A program made the translations under genes and the position numbers. Under the pieces are notes generated by a model. That model worked only from the letters and a program-made list of their open reading frames with translations. It was not told the DNA's origin and made no database searches. A stretch of 64,000 bases of DNA from Brachypodium distachyon (Eukaryota > Streptophyta > Magnoliopsida > Poales > Poaceae): contig NC_016134.3 of NCBI RefSeq assembly GCF_000005505.3, positions 1,860,001 through 1,924,000 on the forward strand, written 5' to 3'. This document shows, piece after piece, positions 23,736 through 35,214 of this stretch; positions within the stretch are counted from its first letter, which is position 1, and every line of letters begins with the position of its first letter.

Positions 23736-26700
23736 TTATGTGACTGAGTAGCAGGGACGGTTGGGATGGGCCTCCATCGCTCTCTTGATGGCAGCCTCCA
23801 TCTCAGCTGACTCGTCGTCTTCACCCCACCAACAATGGATGCAGAGGTGTTGCAGGCTGGGCAGGCCTCCCAGGAGCTCCATGTCTTCCTCCCCGACACG
23901 AAGCATTGAGACGTACAGTTTCTCAAGGTTGCCGAGTGAGACCATCCATGTTGGAATTCGTGGGAGTCCCACCGATTCGATGACAAGTTCCCGAAGGCCA
24001 TATGGAGATGGAGGATCAGATTCCGGGAACCAATCCTCCTCCAATATCCTGTCCGACGGCTTGTCGATCTTAATGTGCAGAGACTCAAGGCCTGCTTTGC
24101 TTAGCTCAGCTATGGAAGAGACCATCTTTGCGGTTTGAACATCTTCCTCCTTTGAATAGAGACCAACACGGTACATGACGAATGTTATGCCCAACATCCT
24201 TAGGCTTTTCAGCTGGCCAAGCCCCACGAGAAACTCAGTTGACTGTGCATAAACATTGAAAACCTCCAGCACTTGTAATCCTTGCATGGCTGCCACTGCA
24301 TCCGGTACTTTACTGTCATGTCCACGAAGGGTCAACCATCGGAGCTGCCAGATGGTCGCTGGAATTTCCTTTAATTTTCCACGCTCAAGTACGTCAATCT
24401 CCAAGTGTGGTAGCCTTGCTACTTCTTCTGGAATCTTTCTCAGGGCACGTGCATCATTGAACCTCAGATACTTGAGGTGCAACAAATTGCCGATACCTGC
24501 AAGGTGATCATCTTTTAACTGCCAGCAGTCTTCGTAGACTAGAACACGCAACAGTCTGGACTCCAACAGAGAAGGGATCTTCACATTAGGCCCAAAAACA
24601 TGGAGTGACCGCGCACTAGATATAACCAAACCCGCCGGAATCTCACCGCCATTCTGCAGAGACAACCGACGAACCTTGTTTCGTTGATCGGGATGTACAC
24701 CAGGTACACCTACTATAGTCACAAAGTTCGCTTCAACGGCCTTGGATATGATAAAATCAAGAACTGTGTCATGAACTCGGCAGCTCTTCACCTCGTGACC
24801 AAATGTCTTGTCTATCACCGGCTGGATCAAGCTCCTGTTAATGAGCTCATTGAAACACATTTCTCCTGACTCATGCAGTGCATAACCGACTTGCCTATGT
24901 ATGAAACCCTCACCAATCCATCTCCTTATCAAATTCTCCTTGCTGATAATATGATCTTCTGGAAATATACTCAGATACAGTAGACATGTTTTAAGATGAC
25001 GAGGAAGATCCAAGTAACTAAGAGATATTATGTTCACCATTGCATCAACGCTTGCATTTCTTAGTGCACGACCAATTGAATCCTTCACTTGCTCCCATTT
25101 ATCCTTTTTACTTGCCTTGTCAGCCAACAAACCTGATATAGCAATGATCGCCAAAGGTAAACCGGCACATTTTTCCAAGATTTGACTGGAAATTCCTTTA
25201 AGGTGCAAAGGGCATTTTTCTTCAGAGTTGAATAGTCTTCCATAGAATAGTTGTCTTGAGTGCACCTCATCAAGAGGCCTCATATTATATATATGGCCAC
25301 TGAATGATGAACAACATGACTGAGCGACAACATTTATACGAGTGGTGGTGATTATTATACTGCCAGAATTGGTTATGGGAAATGCATACTTCATATCATT
25401 CCATGTTTCCACCTTCCATATATCATCAATTACAATAAAGTATCTGCAAACAAAAATAAATAAATGTTATGCTTATTGATCGAACACTAAGACATGCCTC
25501 TTTTTATTAATACTGGCTTATTAGGTTTCGTTAAAAAAGATTTTTTGACCAAGAATTGCTTCATTAATATGTAATTTATATGATATCAATCACTATTACA
25601 ATATGTACTTTGAAGACAAATCTAGAGATATAAATTTCATGTCATAAATCACATATCAGCAAAGCAATTTTTGGTCAACGCCTAGTCTTGAAAAAACCTA
25701 ATACACCACATATTAAGAAAATGAGAGAGAGTATACGCTAGTTTGGTATATTAAAGGGGTCTTTTGAGATGTCCACTCGACTGCACCTTGAAATTCTAGA
25801 GCTATAGCAAACCTTTTGTAGTTAGCTCCATATTCATATTATCATTTCAAATCACCTATGTTTTGCTAATATCATCTCAAACAATTAAACCTTGCCAACA
25901 CGACATACTGTACAGAAAGAAAATGCCCCCTCCGAATGGAACTATTCCTCCTACCGAACTAAATTTGAATAGTTAGAAAATTGACACTAAGAATAACAAT
26001 CTCTACAAACTTAAGAGAATCAGCAGGAAATTCAAATACTCCAATCCAAATGGAGTAAACTACGGAGTGAACAAGAACAGCTAACAGTCTGAACTACAAT
26101 CCAAGGAGAGAAGCAGTGCCAACTTCAAGTAAAGAGAATCAACGAGCCAGATCGGCTGGACCGATTGGAGGGTCTCCAGTAGTCCAGTGTTAGTTTCGCA
26201 GTTTACCGTTTGATTCATGGATTTTCACCGTAATGACTGTTTTCCTTGATTCACTTAGCCATAGCCAGTCCTTAGAGTGTGTTTTTTAGCGTTTCATGAT
26301 GAAGGTTGGTGGATGTTTGTACACCTCGAATGAGGGCTGTGCAGTCTAATGAATAAAAAAACTTATTCAGTATTAATAAGATACTACTCCTTCTTTAGCT
26401 GATGTAGTAATTGCAACAGTGCAACCTGTAGCCAATTAAGTTTGGATGCCAGAGCCGGCTCTGTCTCATTTAATAACAGTAAGATGCAGTGGAGTCGAAA
26501 AGTTGGTGAAAAGTTTGAAGGATCTGAAGCAGTACCGTTTATTTCCGTCGGCGAGGAAATCCCGAATCTTGGTGATAAGTTGCAACAAATCTTCGGTGCC
26601 AGCAGCAGAGTATTTCTTGTTCAACTGACTGAAAATCTTACTCATTACTCTGACGATGTCTGGATTCTGTGACACGGACAGGAAAGCATGGAAATCGAAC

Positions 26701-27519
26701 CGCCTTTTGAGCTCTTGATACACTCGGTTTGCAACTGTCGTCTTCCCCAATCCTCCGGCCCCAACAATGGCGACCACCTGGGGTGGCTGCTGCTGCTGCT
26801 GTGTGGGCTCCCCATCGCCGCTCAATAGCTGGATCACTTCTTTCTTAGGTCCATCAACGCCGACGAGTTTCGATGCATCCTCAAAAATGGCAAGAGCTCT
26901 GCGGTCAACCTGCAGCGGCCCGGTTTTATACAGCGTATCATCAGATAATGCATCTATACAAAAAAAATGCAAGCTATTTATCGAAAGCAAAGAGCATCAG
27001 TAGCAAAAAAAAAGGAAAAGGAAAAGAAAAGGAAGAAGACTTGCAGTCAACCTTGCGCTTGTTGGAGACGGAGGTGGTGGGCTCGCTAGACCTGTACCTG
27101 GCATTCCTCTCGCTCACCTCGACGGCCTGTCTCTTGAGATCCTCGACGGCCTTGGCGATTCGGTGGCGAGCCTTGGTCCGGCCCACGACGCCCTTTATTT
27201 TCCCCATGAAGCCGTCCGGCCTGGCGGCGGACCCATCACCGGCGGCGGCGTGGGCCATGAAGTCGTCGATGCTGTCCTCGGCTTCGTAGGACAGCTCCCT
27301 CACCTCGTTCATCCACACCTTGTCCCGCGGGTCGGGCTCCTCCTCTGCATCCGACATCTTCTCGAGGAAGGCGTCCATGGCGGCGAGCTCGCGGGAGAGG
27401 GAGTCGATCTCGCCGCGGATCCCCTTGAGGCGCTTGTACTCGTCGCCGGCCAGGGTCGCCAGCTTCCCCAGCACGGGCTGCAAAGCCCCCGTCGCCGCGC
27501 TCACCAGAACCTTCTCCAT
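23736..27519 (-). CDS. CC-NB-ARC-LRR disease-resistance protein (3 exons)
   Basis: Intracellular immune receptor. Exons: 27519-27052, 26909-26536, 25443-23736; joins are in frame and give 849 residues. The N-terminal Rx-type coiled coil has an EDVID-like EDSIDDF (81-87). The NB-ARC is complete: P-loop GAGGLGKTT (206-214), RNBS-A in FDFHAFLSVSQNPD, kinase 2 YFIVIDDIW (282-290), RNBS-B GSIIITTTR (308-316), GLPL (375-378), RNBS-D CLLYLSIFPEDH and an MHD-type RVHD (503-506). The LRR region runs to a short C-terminus ending CYSVT. No integrated decoy domain or frameshift is seen, so it looks functional. Intron 1 is placed so that KRK joins VDRRALAIFEDASKLVG, the layout usual for this grass clade. 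Intron 2 (1092 bp) splits the NB-ARC just before kinase 2. The ligand is unknown. Confidence 0.95.
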
Positions 27520-28025
27520 CGCCGCTAAGGTCAGAGCACGGACCAGCAGCTAGTGCAGGATGACTAGATGCTCCTGGTTCACCGATTAATGTTAGTAGGG
27601 AATCCGGTTGATTTTTAGCAACGGCACTGTACTATCCACCTCATCTCTATTTTTTCTATGTCTTCTTTCTCAATTTTTCGATTTTGAGGTCCTACTTGTA
27701 ATACTCTATTTGCTCTATCTCTTTTCTTGGTATCAGTGCTGCTATCGTTACTTCTGCAGCATATAGCATAACACATCATTCTCTACCTCTCTCTCCTCCA
27801 TCTCAGCAAAAGGGATGAGCTGAAGCGTGAAGTACCGGCTGAAATATTCTTATTGGAGATGCTCGTAAATGTTACCTTCTTGATTAGCGAGAATGTTACT
27901 CCGTACTTTTTTTCTGTGGTGGCCATGTGAGTAAAGTTTACCATCCACATCGGAAGATGGGCAGAATTGATTAAGGTAACCGATGGATTTCGTCGGTCCG
28001 AGGTCGTACATCTCATCCCATTTCA
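27520..28025 (-). other. NLR 5' flank
   Basis: This is the upstream region of the NLR. It is T-rich on the plus strand (27640-27720), with no gene, no clear TATA box and no recognisable cis-element. It leads into a MITE and Helitron-rich zone. Confidence 0.35.
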
Positions 28026-28131
28026 TACACCATCCGTCCCTTAATATATTATGGTATGGACTTATTTATATATCATAATATGTCTAGATACATGTAATAT
28101 TACATCATTAGATATGGGATGGAGGGAGTAC
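28026..28131. mobile_element. Stowaway MITE
   Basis: CCATCCGTCCCTTAATATAT on the left and GATATGGGATGGAGGGAGTA on the right form imperfect inverted termini. The internal ATGTCTAGATACATGTAATA is the family-typical core. It has no coding content. Confidence 0.65.
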
Positions 28132-28217
28132 AAAAATTCCACATTAAAAAAGACTGCATACAAAAGATAGCCGTTCCATTGATAATAGTTGAAATTGCTT
28201 GCATATATAGATAAAAA

Positions 28218-29367
28218 TCTACCCCTAATCTACCCAAATAATAAAGAGAGGAACGCTTTCTTCGTCGTCGTCCGTCCCCGACTCATCCAGAATTAGTTTC
28301 TTCTGATTCTGACGTAACAAACAATTTCGATGAGACATCAGAACCCCCATTTACCCCCATTTATACCATTTAAGGATACATAAAGCAGATTTTTTTTACT
28401 TTACCTTTACTATACTTTTTTATTTTACTATACTTTTGAACTTAGACTTAGAACACTAACAGGTAAAATGTGAGATTTTTATTAAGTAAAAAAAGTCAGT
28501 TAATTCATTAAGGTTATGTTTATATCATGTATGAATAGCCAACTCTCAGTAGAAGGTTCCCTCGGAACAATTATTATATATTTCAAGTTATTTCGGATCC
28601 GTACTCCAGCTTGGTAGTTTCCACCGCCTGTCCAGGGTTGAGCCCTGGGATTTGACGGCGGACTTGAAAAGCCACCTACAGACGCTTTATGCCCAATCAT
28701 TCCGGATAACGCTTGCATCCTCTATCTTATCGCGGCACGACCCGGCAAGGACCGGCCTTTGCACCATTTGGACAGGGTGGCCATCCTGCAACCCCCCGTG
28801 CCTAGCTCCGGTGTGGGGGTGGGGGTGGGGCAGGGGCAAGGACCGGCCTTTGCACCCTTTGAAGAAATCAACGATAATTCGGTAGTACACTCAGTGACTC
28901 AGAATTCTCACGTTCAGGAATATGACAATTATGGATTCCATGACAAAAGCAATTGTTCCGTTAAATTCGATTGGATGTCAAAATTATTTGCTTCTGGTCA
29001 GAATTACTACCATGTTGCGGCTGCTGTGCGGAATTTTGTATTGTTGAAATGTTACACATAAACACATTTGCCATACGTACAGAACAATGTAATCATCATA
29101 TAGTTTCAATGCATCACTTTGGCCATCCAACAGGATTTGGCATTCAACCTCAATATCATGTCTGGGTTCCGAATACCAAAACATGAAAACAAAAGTATTG
29201 TCATTCAATCTCAATATCAATACCTCATGATATTGGCATTGGAACCAATTCAATGCCAAGCATCCCAATATTTACGTCCAAACAAAGCCTTATTGTTGTT
29301 TCAATGAACGTGAAATTTTGTATGCATATGTTTAAGAGGCCGTGGTAACGCACGGACACTGTACTAG
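28218..29367 (+). mobile_element. Non-autonomous Helitron-like element (1150 bp)
   Basis: The 3' end shows a hairpin CCGTG-GTAACG-CACGG (29340-29355), then a short spacer and the terminal CTAG (29364-29367), followed by T. This is the CTRR/T arrangement of Helitrons. The left end is proposed at TC (28218, TCTACCCCTAATC) after an A, giving the A/T insertion context. There is no helicase or Rep ORF. The 5' boundary is less certain than the 3' end. Confidence 0.55.
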
Positions 29368-29760
29368 TTTTAATAATAAAGGGAGGAACGCTTTCTTGGT
29401 CGTGGTCCATCAGACATATTTGTGTTTTGTCCATTTCTTTTTTCAAGATTCAACCCACAGTCCAAACTCCCCACGGGTCGTTTCTCCCCCAAACTCCAGC
29501 AAATCCTCCACCGTCGTCGCTCCCCCTGATCGAAGTTTTTCTATTGATCTGAATTCCCAGACCAGCCAATGCCTCCCTCTCGCGGCCTAACCGCCCCGCT
29601 GCCGCATCCTCTCGCTCTCCCGCAACCTTCTTCAGCCGCCCCACCCGTTGCCGCCCGCCTCCTCAACCCACCCCCAACGGCCACCACACATGACTAGATG
29701 CACCGCTCGAGTTGCCGCCTTCTCTAACCGCATCGCCACTGGCCTATGCGCGACCCTCGA
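29368..29760 (+). mobile_element. Possible second Helitron 5' portion, head-to-tail
   Basis: Directly after the CTAG end, the sequence AATAATAAAGGGAGGAACGC then TTTCTTGGTCGTGGTCC (29372-29410) repeats the 5' part of the previous element (28239-28277). This suggests a tandem or nested copy of the same family. Its own 3' end was not found; the rest (to about 29760) is C-rich and has no gene. Confidence 0.4.
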
Positions 29761-29854
29761 CCACATCCTCCATGCCGCACCAAGGCTTTTTATTGCATTG
29801 CAGCCATGAAAACTAGATCAAAAGGTCTTTTTTCCGTATGTTAGCACAACAGTT

Positions 29855-29960
29855 TGGTTGGCCTAGTGGCTAGGTAGGGTAAAGGAGGGGAGGGAGGTCG
29901 GGGGTTTGAGTGATGGCACCAAAGAATTTCATTTCCTCCTTGTGTGTTCAATTTTTTTTA
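29855..29960 (+). mobile_element. SINE-like sequence with a Pol III A box
   Basis: TGGCCTAGTGG (29864-29874) fits the tRNA/SINE A-box consensus, a weak B-box-like GGGTTTGAGTG follows about 40 bp on, and a short poly(T) run ends the stretch (near 29950), as in grass SINEs. The B box is imperfect and no clear target duplication is seen. Confidence 0.3.
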
Positions 29961-29969
29961 AACACTTGC

Positions 29970-30125
29970 TAATCGGGCCGGCTCAACGGGGTTGGGGTTG
30001 AGGCCCAGGCGGTGCCTCAGGCCGGCCCGGCCCGATTATAAATGTGCCGGGCGGGGCGCAAACGGGCCAGGCCTGACGGGCTTATGGGCTTTTCAAAAAA
30101 GTCCGGCCCGATAGCCACCTATAGG
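29970..30125 (+). repeat. GGCCCGG-rich repeat (relative at 62925-63062)
   Basis: This is a GC-rich block with CCGGCCCGGCCCGATTATAA and ending near CCACCTATAG. A block at 62925-63062 carries GGCCCGGCCCCATTAT and ends CCATCTATAG. Both belong to a family of decayed DNA-transposon-like elements common in grasses; the exact class is not determined. Confidence 0.45.
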
Positions 30126-30257
30126 CCCCACCAATTCTAGAATACGACTTTCTTGCTGGGCAAATAAAAGAATACGTATTCATTGATTCCAAATCCTAAT
30201 GCGATTCTTCGGCCAAGATTTCAGGTGCGATCGCTTCCAGGTGCAGAAGGGCATTTT

Positions 30258-31490
30258 CCTACGTGGATACCCCTTCTCTCACTGATTTCTAGCCGCTATG
30301 TTGTTATGTCTCGGCTATCCAAATTCGAGCTACTGCTCTGCTTAATCAGATTTGTCAGGCTGCCAGCGGTTATAACTCGTGTGCAAAAACGGATGCGGGC
30401 TAAATGAGGCCCATGTTCTGAGGCATGGACATGGTTAGATGTGAGCAAGAATCTTGAATATTATTGCGTTTATTATTCTTGATCTACATTTATTGCGACG
30501 GCACATGCAATTCGATAATTTCCCCTTAATTAGCATCACGATTCTGCTTTTCCATTTGTTGGATTTTGAGTCCTTGCTATAATAAGAACGAGCGTTCCTA
30601 TGTACAAAATAACATGTTGTAAGATAAGTTCGACACGTTAATATTACAACTATTTCAGTTTGTGAATTGATAGTAATTAATATTCATGGTATGATACTTT
30701 ACAAAAACGCAACTCTGCTCCACACAAGGGGGACGTAGGTCATGCATGGAGCGGATTAACGACTGAGTTCACATTTAGCCTTATATGGCATGTTCGCTTG
30801 GTGAGGATGGCTTCAAGCTCTCAGAGAGTGTGGAATCTTAATCTATCTCAAAAAGGGAAAAATAAAATGGTGCCATCTTGTCCCCTGGAAGCAAAAGCAA
30901 AAATATTTGGTCTCTGTCACCGACGTTGATTCCCTCTTCCCCTTTCAATTCCTTTTTCCGCCACTTGCTCGTTTGCCTCCACCAACGTGACTGATTATGT
31001 GACTGTATGTTGTTATTTCTCTACCATCTCCGACATTGCTCTTCTATGTCGTACAAGGAGACCCTCTCTCAGGTTTTCCCATTTGTTCGCATGCATGAAG
31101 TGGATGTTACACAATCACGGTTCTCCTAAACTGGTGCCTCCAACCCACATGTATCAACCATACCAAACGGAGAGACACACAAGTTGGAGGGGGGGGGGGG
31201 GGTATTCCCCTTGTACAAGACACTGTGAATTGGGCACTTAACATGACGATGTCCTATGAACCTGCTATGTAAACATGCGGGATCCTCAAGAATGTACACC
31301 GAAGATCAAAGATGATGAACTACAATGGGAGGAGAGAGGGGGGGGGGGGGGGGCGTAGGTTTGTCTACAAATGTTAGCCAAATTAAACATTCCTTGAAGG
31401 TGAAATGGAAGCATAAGATTACCGGACATGCAACTAGGTGAATCGACCTATATGAGCAATAATATCATAAGCAACATACAACAATGATGA
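30258..31490 (+). repeat. 1.2-kb dispersed direct repeat, copy 2 (partner 21749-23010)
   Basis: Same order and orientation as copy 1 (landmarks given there), lying about 2.7 kb upstream of the NLR start codon. It differs by small indels and by two pure G runs, 14 G at 31189-31202 and 16 G at 31338-31353. It has no intact ORF. Confidence 0.8.
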
Positions 31491-34157
31491 GAAACAATCT
31501 TGCAATAGGTAGAACAACGGTGGTGAATAAACCAATTATGAAATTGGAGTCAATGAAGTATTTATCGGAGTTCGAATCCCACATTTTTGTTGAGGTAGTA
31601 TCATTAAAAAGACGAGATAACGAACTTGTTCTCAAGCCGCCCTCTTTCGAGGCTTACGTCCATCGATCCCGGTGATATTATATACTTTTGGAGGCGTAAT
31701 TCGGCATTCACAAACGCCCTCGAGCAAATCACACAAGTTTGGATGCTTCTGGGAGACTCCTACTGCCTAGGAATCCCAAACCTCCAAGAGAAACAACACA
31801 ACGAAGGCTTGGAGGAGAAGACGATGTTTTCCTCGGTTTGGATCCTAAATTACGTTCACCCATGATATATCTATCAGATCCACCTTACTCCGTATTTGAC
31901 AAGGGCTTTGGCTCAAACAAGCAACTTTGACAAATAGCTCCATGTGCTTGGAAGACAATAAGTATATAGAGCTCAAACCCAAAACCATGCGTTGTAGAGC
32001 TTTTTTTCTTTTCTTTTTTAAGCAGATGTAGACTTTTTGTTTATCCGGAATTTCTTGGCTGCAACCTGGCAAGAAATTTTACCACTAGCAGTTGGGCCGA
32101 GAATCTATCGTGGGTGCGGTTTGTTAGCCCAGAAAACAGAGCCTGAAAACCAATGGTGTGAACCAGCCCAGCAAGCATCAGCCAGGCCCACTTTCTACAA
32201 TCGGCCTGCTATTATGAACCTGGTCTTTTTAGTTCCATCTGTCTAGCTCGGCCCACCGTGGAAACATGAAAGGCCGTGGGTGGACACTTGTTATCTAGAA
32301 CAGACGATAACGCCCCTCCATGGGCTAATGGGTCTCCATGTACAGTCTCATTGGGCCTAGACGTCCAAAGAGTCCCCTCAAGAAAAAAGAAAAAAAAAAT
32401 TCTCACTGCCGTTGGAGATCGAGGACTGGTGCTCAGTGCTCACCCATGAATGAATTAATGTACGTACGCACGTACTCGCATACGGCATTGACCTGTTCGA
32501 GTACAATATATGCGATTTCAAAACTTGAACTCAAAAAGGTCAGATCTGACCTTATAAAAAAATAATACGATTGAATCATTGATGAAAGGTCCATGATTCA
32601 TCCACAGGTACCGTATATACGTGTAGTACCATACGTACGAAGCTTCGTAGCCTGTACCAGCTAGAATGAATGAATTAATAACTTTTTTCCTTTCTCGTGT
32701 AATTTAATTGTTTAGCCAGTGTGATCTAGCTAGCTGCATGCAGCTGCACGACGGCAACATGACATGTTCGTGTGTACAGGGCCTGGCTGTGGCAGTACCA
32801 ATAAAAATATACTATTGTATATATGCATGTCGGCGACCACAGCATAGCATGATCGATGGAGTACAACACACTTGCACTCGGATCTGCCAGCCGTGTACGT
32901 GTGACTCTCGAGGGAATCTACAGTATATTTCTGCCCACGCTAGCTTTTTTTTCCGGGAGAAAAGGGTGTTCTATCTTTATCTAGCTTAATTAATTTGGAT
33001 GATCGAGTATATTCAAGGGGCAATATTTAGCTTCATTTGAACTAAAACCAGAATAAGAATTTAAGATCAGAGTGAGTACTACGTACATTTAGCTTGATAT
33101 ACTACATCCAATTCTAAATACAAAATGTTCTAGTTGTAGGTAAATGTATGCTATCTTTATCCTAAGTTAAACTTATTAAAATTTGACCAAATTCGTTAAA
33201 AAAACTAATAAAGTATACGATATCAAGTAAGTATATAGCATGCCGGATTTAACAAAACTAAGGTTAAGGTCAGCTAGAATGATTGAGAGATGTGGCTAAA
33301 CTAGCACTTCCATCTGCATTATAATGTTGAACACTGCTTTGACCTGCTTTCTTGTAGCATGCAATCCCGCGGGTATCATCTAGTATTATAAATGTCAAAG
33401 GCAATATCTAGTTATTAACCGGTTTCTATCTCGCCATACAATTTTCATCATGTTGCTATATAATTTTTGACATGTTTTAGCTAACGAGTTTAGAAAAAAA
33501 ATCAGCAAGAAAATAGACAACTTCGGTAGTTCTCTTATTTAGCTTAACACCACAATTTGCGCAATAAATCTCAACAGAATAATATATTTAAATTCATCAT
33601 AATTCCCAACCCGAAATAGTGTTCATAAGATCACAACAGACATCGTGTTGGGGATCTTGTTAAAGGGGACAAAATTGCCTTTACAGTCAACTAACTGTAG
33701 TGGCTAATTTTGGGTGTGGCGCAAAATTACTGATAATTTTGTAAAGCGGAAAATTCTGAGTGTTATTTGAGCATTTTGTGCAAATTCTTGATGGTATATA
33801 TGAGATTCCGACAAATAATATTCACTGGCCAACTAACCAGTGTGACGCGTTATATTCATACACTGATACGTCAATAGTAACATTTTTGTGAATATATACA
33901 TGTCTTCTAAGTTGAGGAATTTTTCCTCGGTAGGAAGGAAGTGAGTAAGTGACTGCATATATGCTTACTGCCTGTGAAAAGAAAGAAAAGAAAACCCCCT
34001 TACACTTACTGTCAGTCGAGCACAAACAAACTGCAAAACACACATCATCGATCTGCTCTCTTACTTGACAGAAAAAGGAAGAAAAAGAAAAAACTCTGTA
34101 CTTACTGTTGAGATCCAGCACAAACAGACTGCCCAAATACATAATCTACTCTCTTAC
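31491..34157. other. Gene-poor intergenic DNA with one Helitron 3' end
   Basis: No ORF here has a family signature. A Helitron-like 3' terminus CCCGCGGGTATCATCTAG followed by T ends at 33383 (plus orientation); its 5' end was not located. Otherwise it is AT-rich, unremarkable sequence. Confidence 0.4.
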
Positions 34158-34262
34158 TACTCCCTCCGTTCCATATTAAGTGTCGAAATATTACATGTAT
34201 TTAGACGTTTTTTAGCTATTGATACATCCATGTTTAGGAAAATTTGAGACAGCGAGAAAGTA
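34158..34262. mobile_element. Stowaway MITE (right end decayed)
   Basis: The left end ACTCCCTCCGTTCCATATTA and the internal ATTACATGTATTTAGACGTT are typical. The right arm AAAATTTGAGACAGCGAGAA no longer pairs well with the left terminus. Confidence 0.6.
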
Positions 34263-34383
34263 TTTGACAGCCAAAAACAAGAAGAATGCATATACACGAT
34301 GAAATAATAAGATGCCCCGCGAGCTGCGCGTTCAAACGATCGATAACCGTTTAACTTAAGTGATTTACCCATTTGGAGTGCAG

Positions 34384-34504
34384 TACTTCATCCGTCTCAT
34401 ATTAACCGATTTTCTAATATTACATGTATCCAAACGTATTTTAGTATATAAATACATCCATATTTAATCAAACTTGAGTCATTTAATATGGGACGGAAGG
34501 AGTA
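34384..34504. mobile_element. Stowaway MITE
   Basis: TTCATCCGTCTCATATTAAC on the left is inverted relative to TTAATATGGGACGGAAGGAG on the right. The internal ATTACATGTATCCAAACGTA matches other members of the window. A lone half-terminus of the same type is seen near 34898-34927. Confidence 0.75.
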
Positions 34505-35128
34505 TATACGTATAGCAGCAACTGACAAATCTTCCCGTCTGAAACACACCATTCTACAGCTAACTGTCACGGCTATACGATCCATCTGTACGCGTACGTA
34601 TACGAATTTATGAAGGAGAGATACGTATATATGTAGGGCACACGGCAAATGATTGTTAGCTAGCGATATGGACGCATCACGCGTAACGTTAAGACGCAGC
34701 TGGCCGGACGGCCGTTGGATCGTCGGAGGCGACAAGATAGAACACGGCACGGTTTTTATGCATGAACGTGGAGCTTGGACCCATGTACTCCGGCTAGCTT
34801 AGCTAACGCACTCAAACACGTCAGCTCCAACGATAAGTCGTCTAACGTGCGGTCGTTCGCTCTTTTAGGTGGGCGATGTGAAGGGCAAACGGGGTGTTCT
34901 CTCTGTTCATTTAAGACGGAGGGAGCATGTCTTACCAATTCTTGTCAACAATTCACAAACCAAAAATCGGTTAGAGATTTCTCGTCTTTTTGTTGATCGA
35001 ATTTTTTGGAATAGTTAGAAAAAACTACGAGATAGATGGACAACTAAGATTTCATAGGGTACTAATCAACTGAAGACCTGTTTTTATTCTGGGGACAAAT
35101 GAAGACCTTTTGGCTGCCAAAAATTTGG

Positions 35129-35214
35129 TACTACCTCCGTCTCGAAATAAGAAATATGGATTTGTATAGATTCTTATACAAGTTCACGTCAGTTATTTCA
35201 AGACGTAAGGAGTA
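35129..35214. mobile_element. Short Stowaway-like MITE
   Basis: CTACCTCCGTCTCGAAATAA and TTATTTCAAGACGTAAGGAG are inverted arms of an 86-bp element. The middle ATAGATTCTTATACAAGT has no coding content. Confidence 0.65.
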
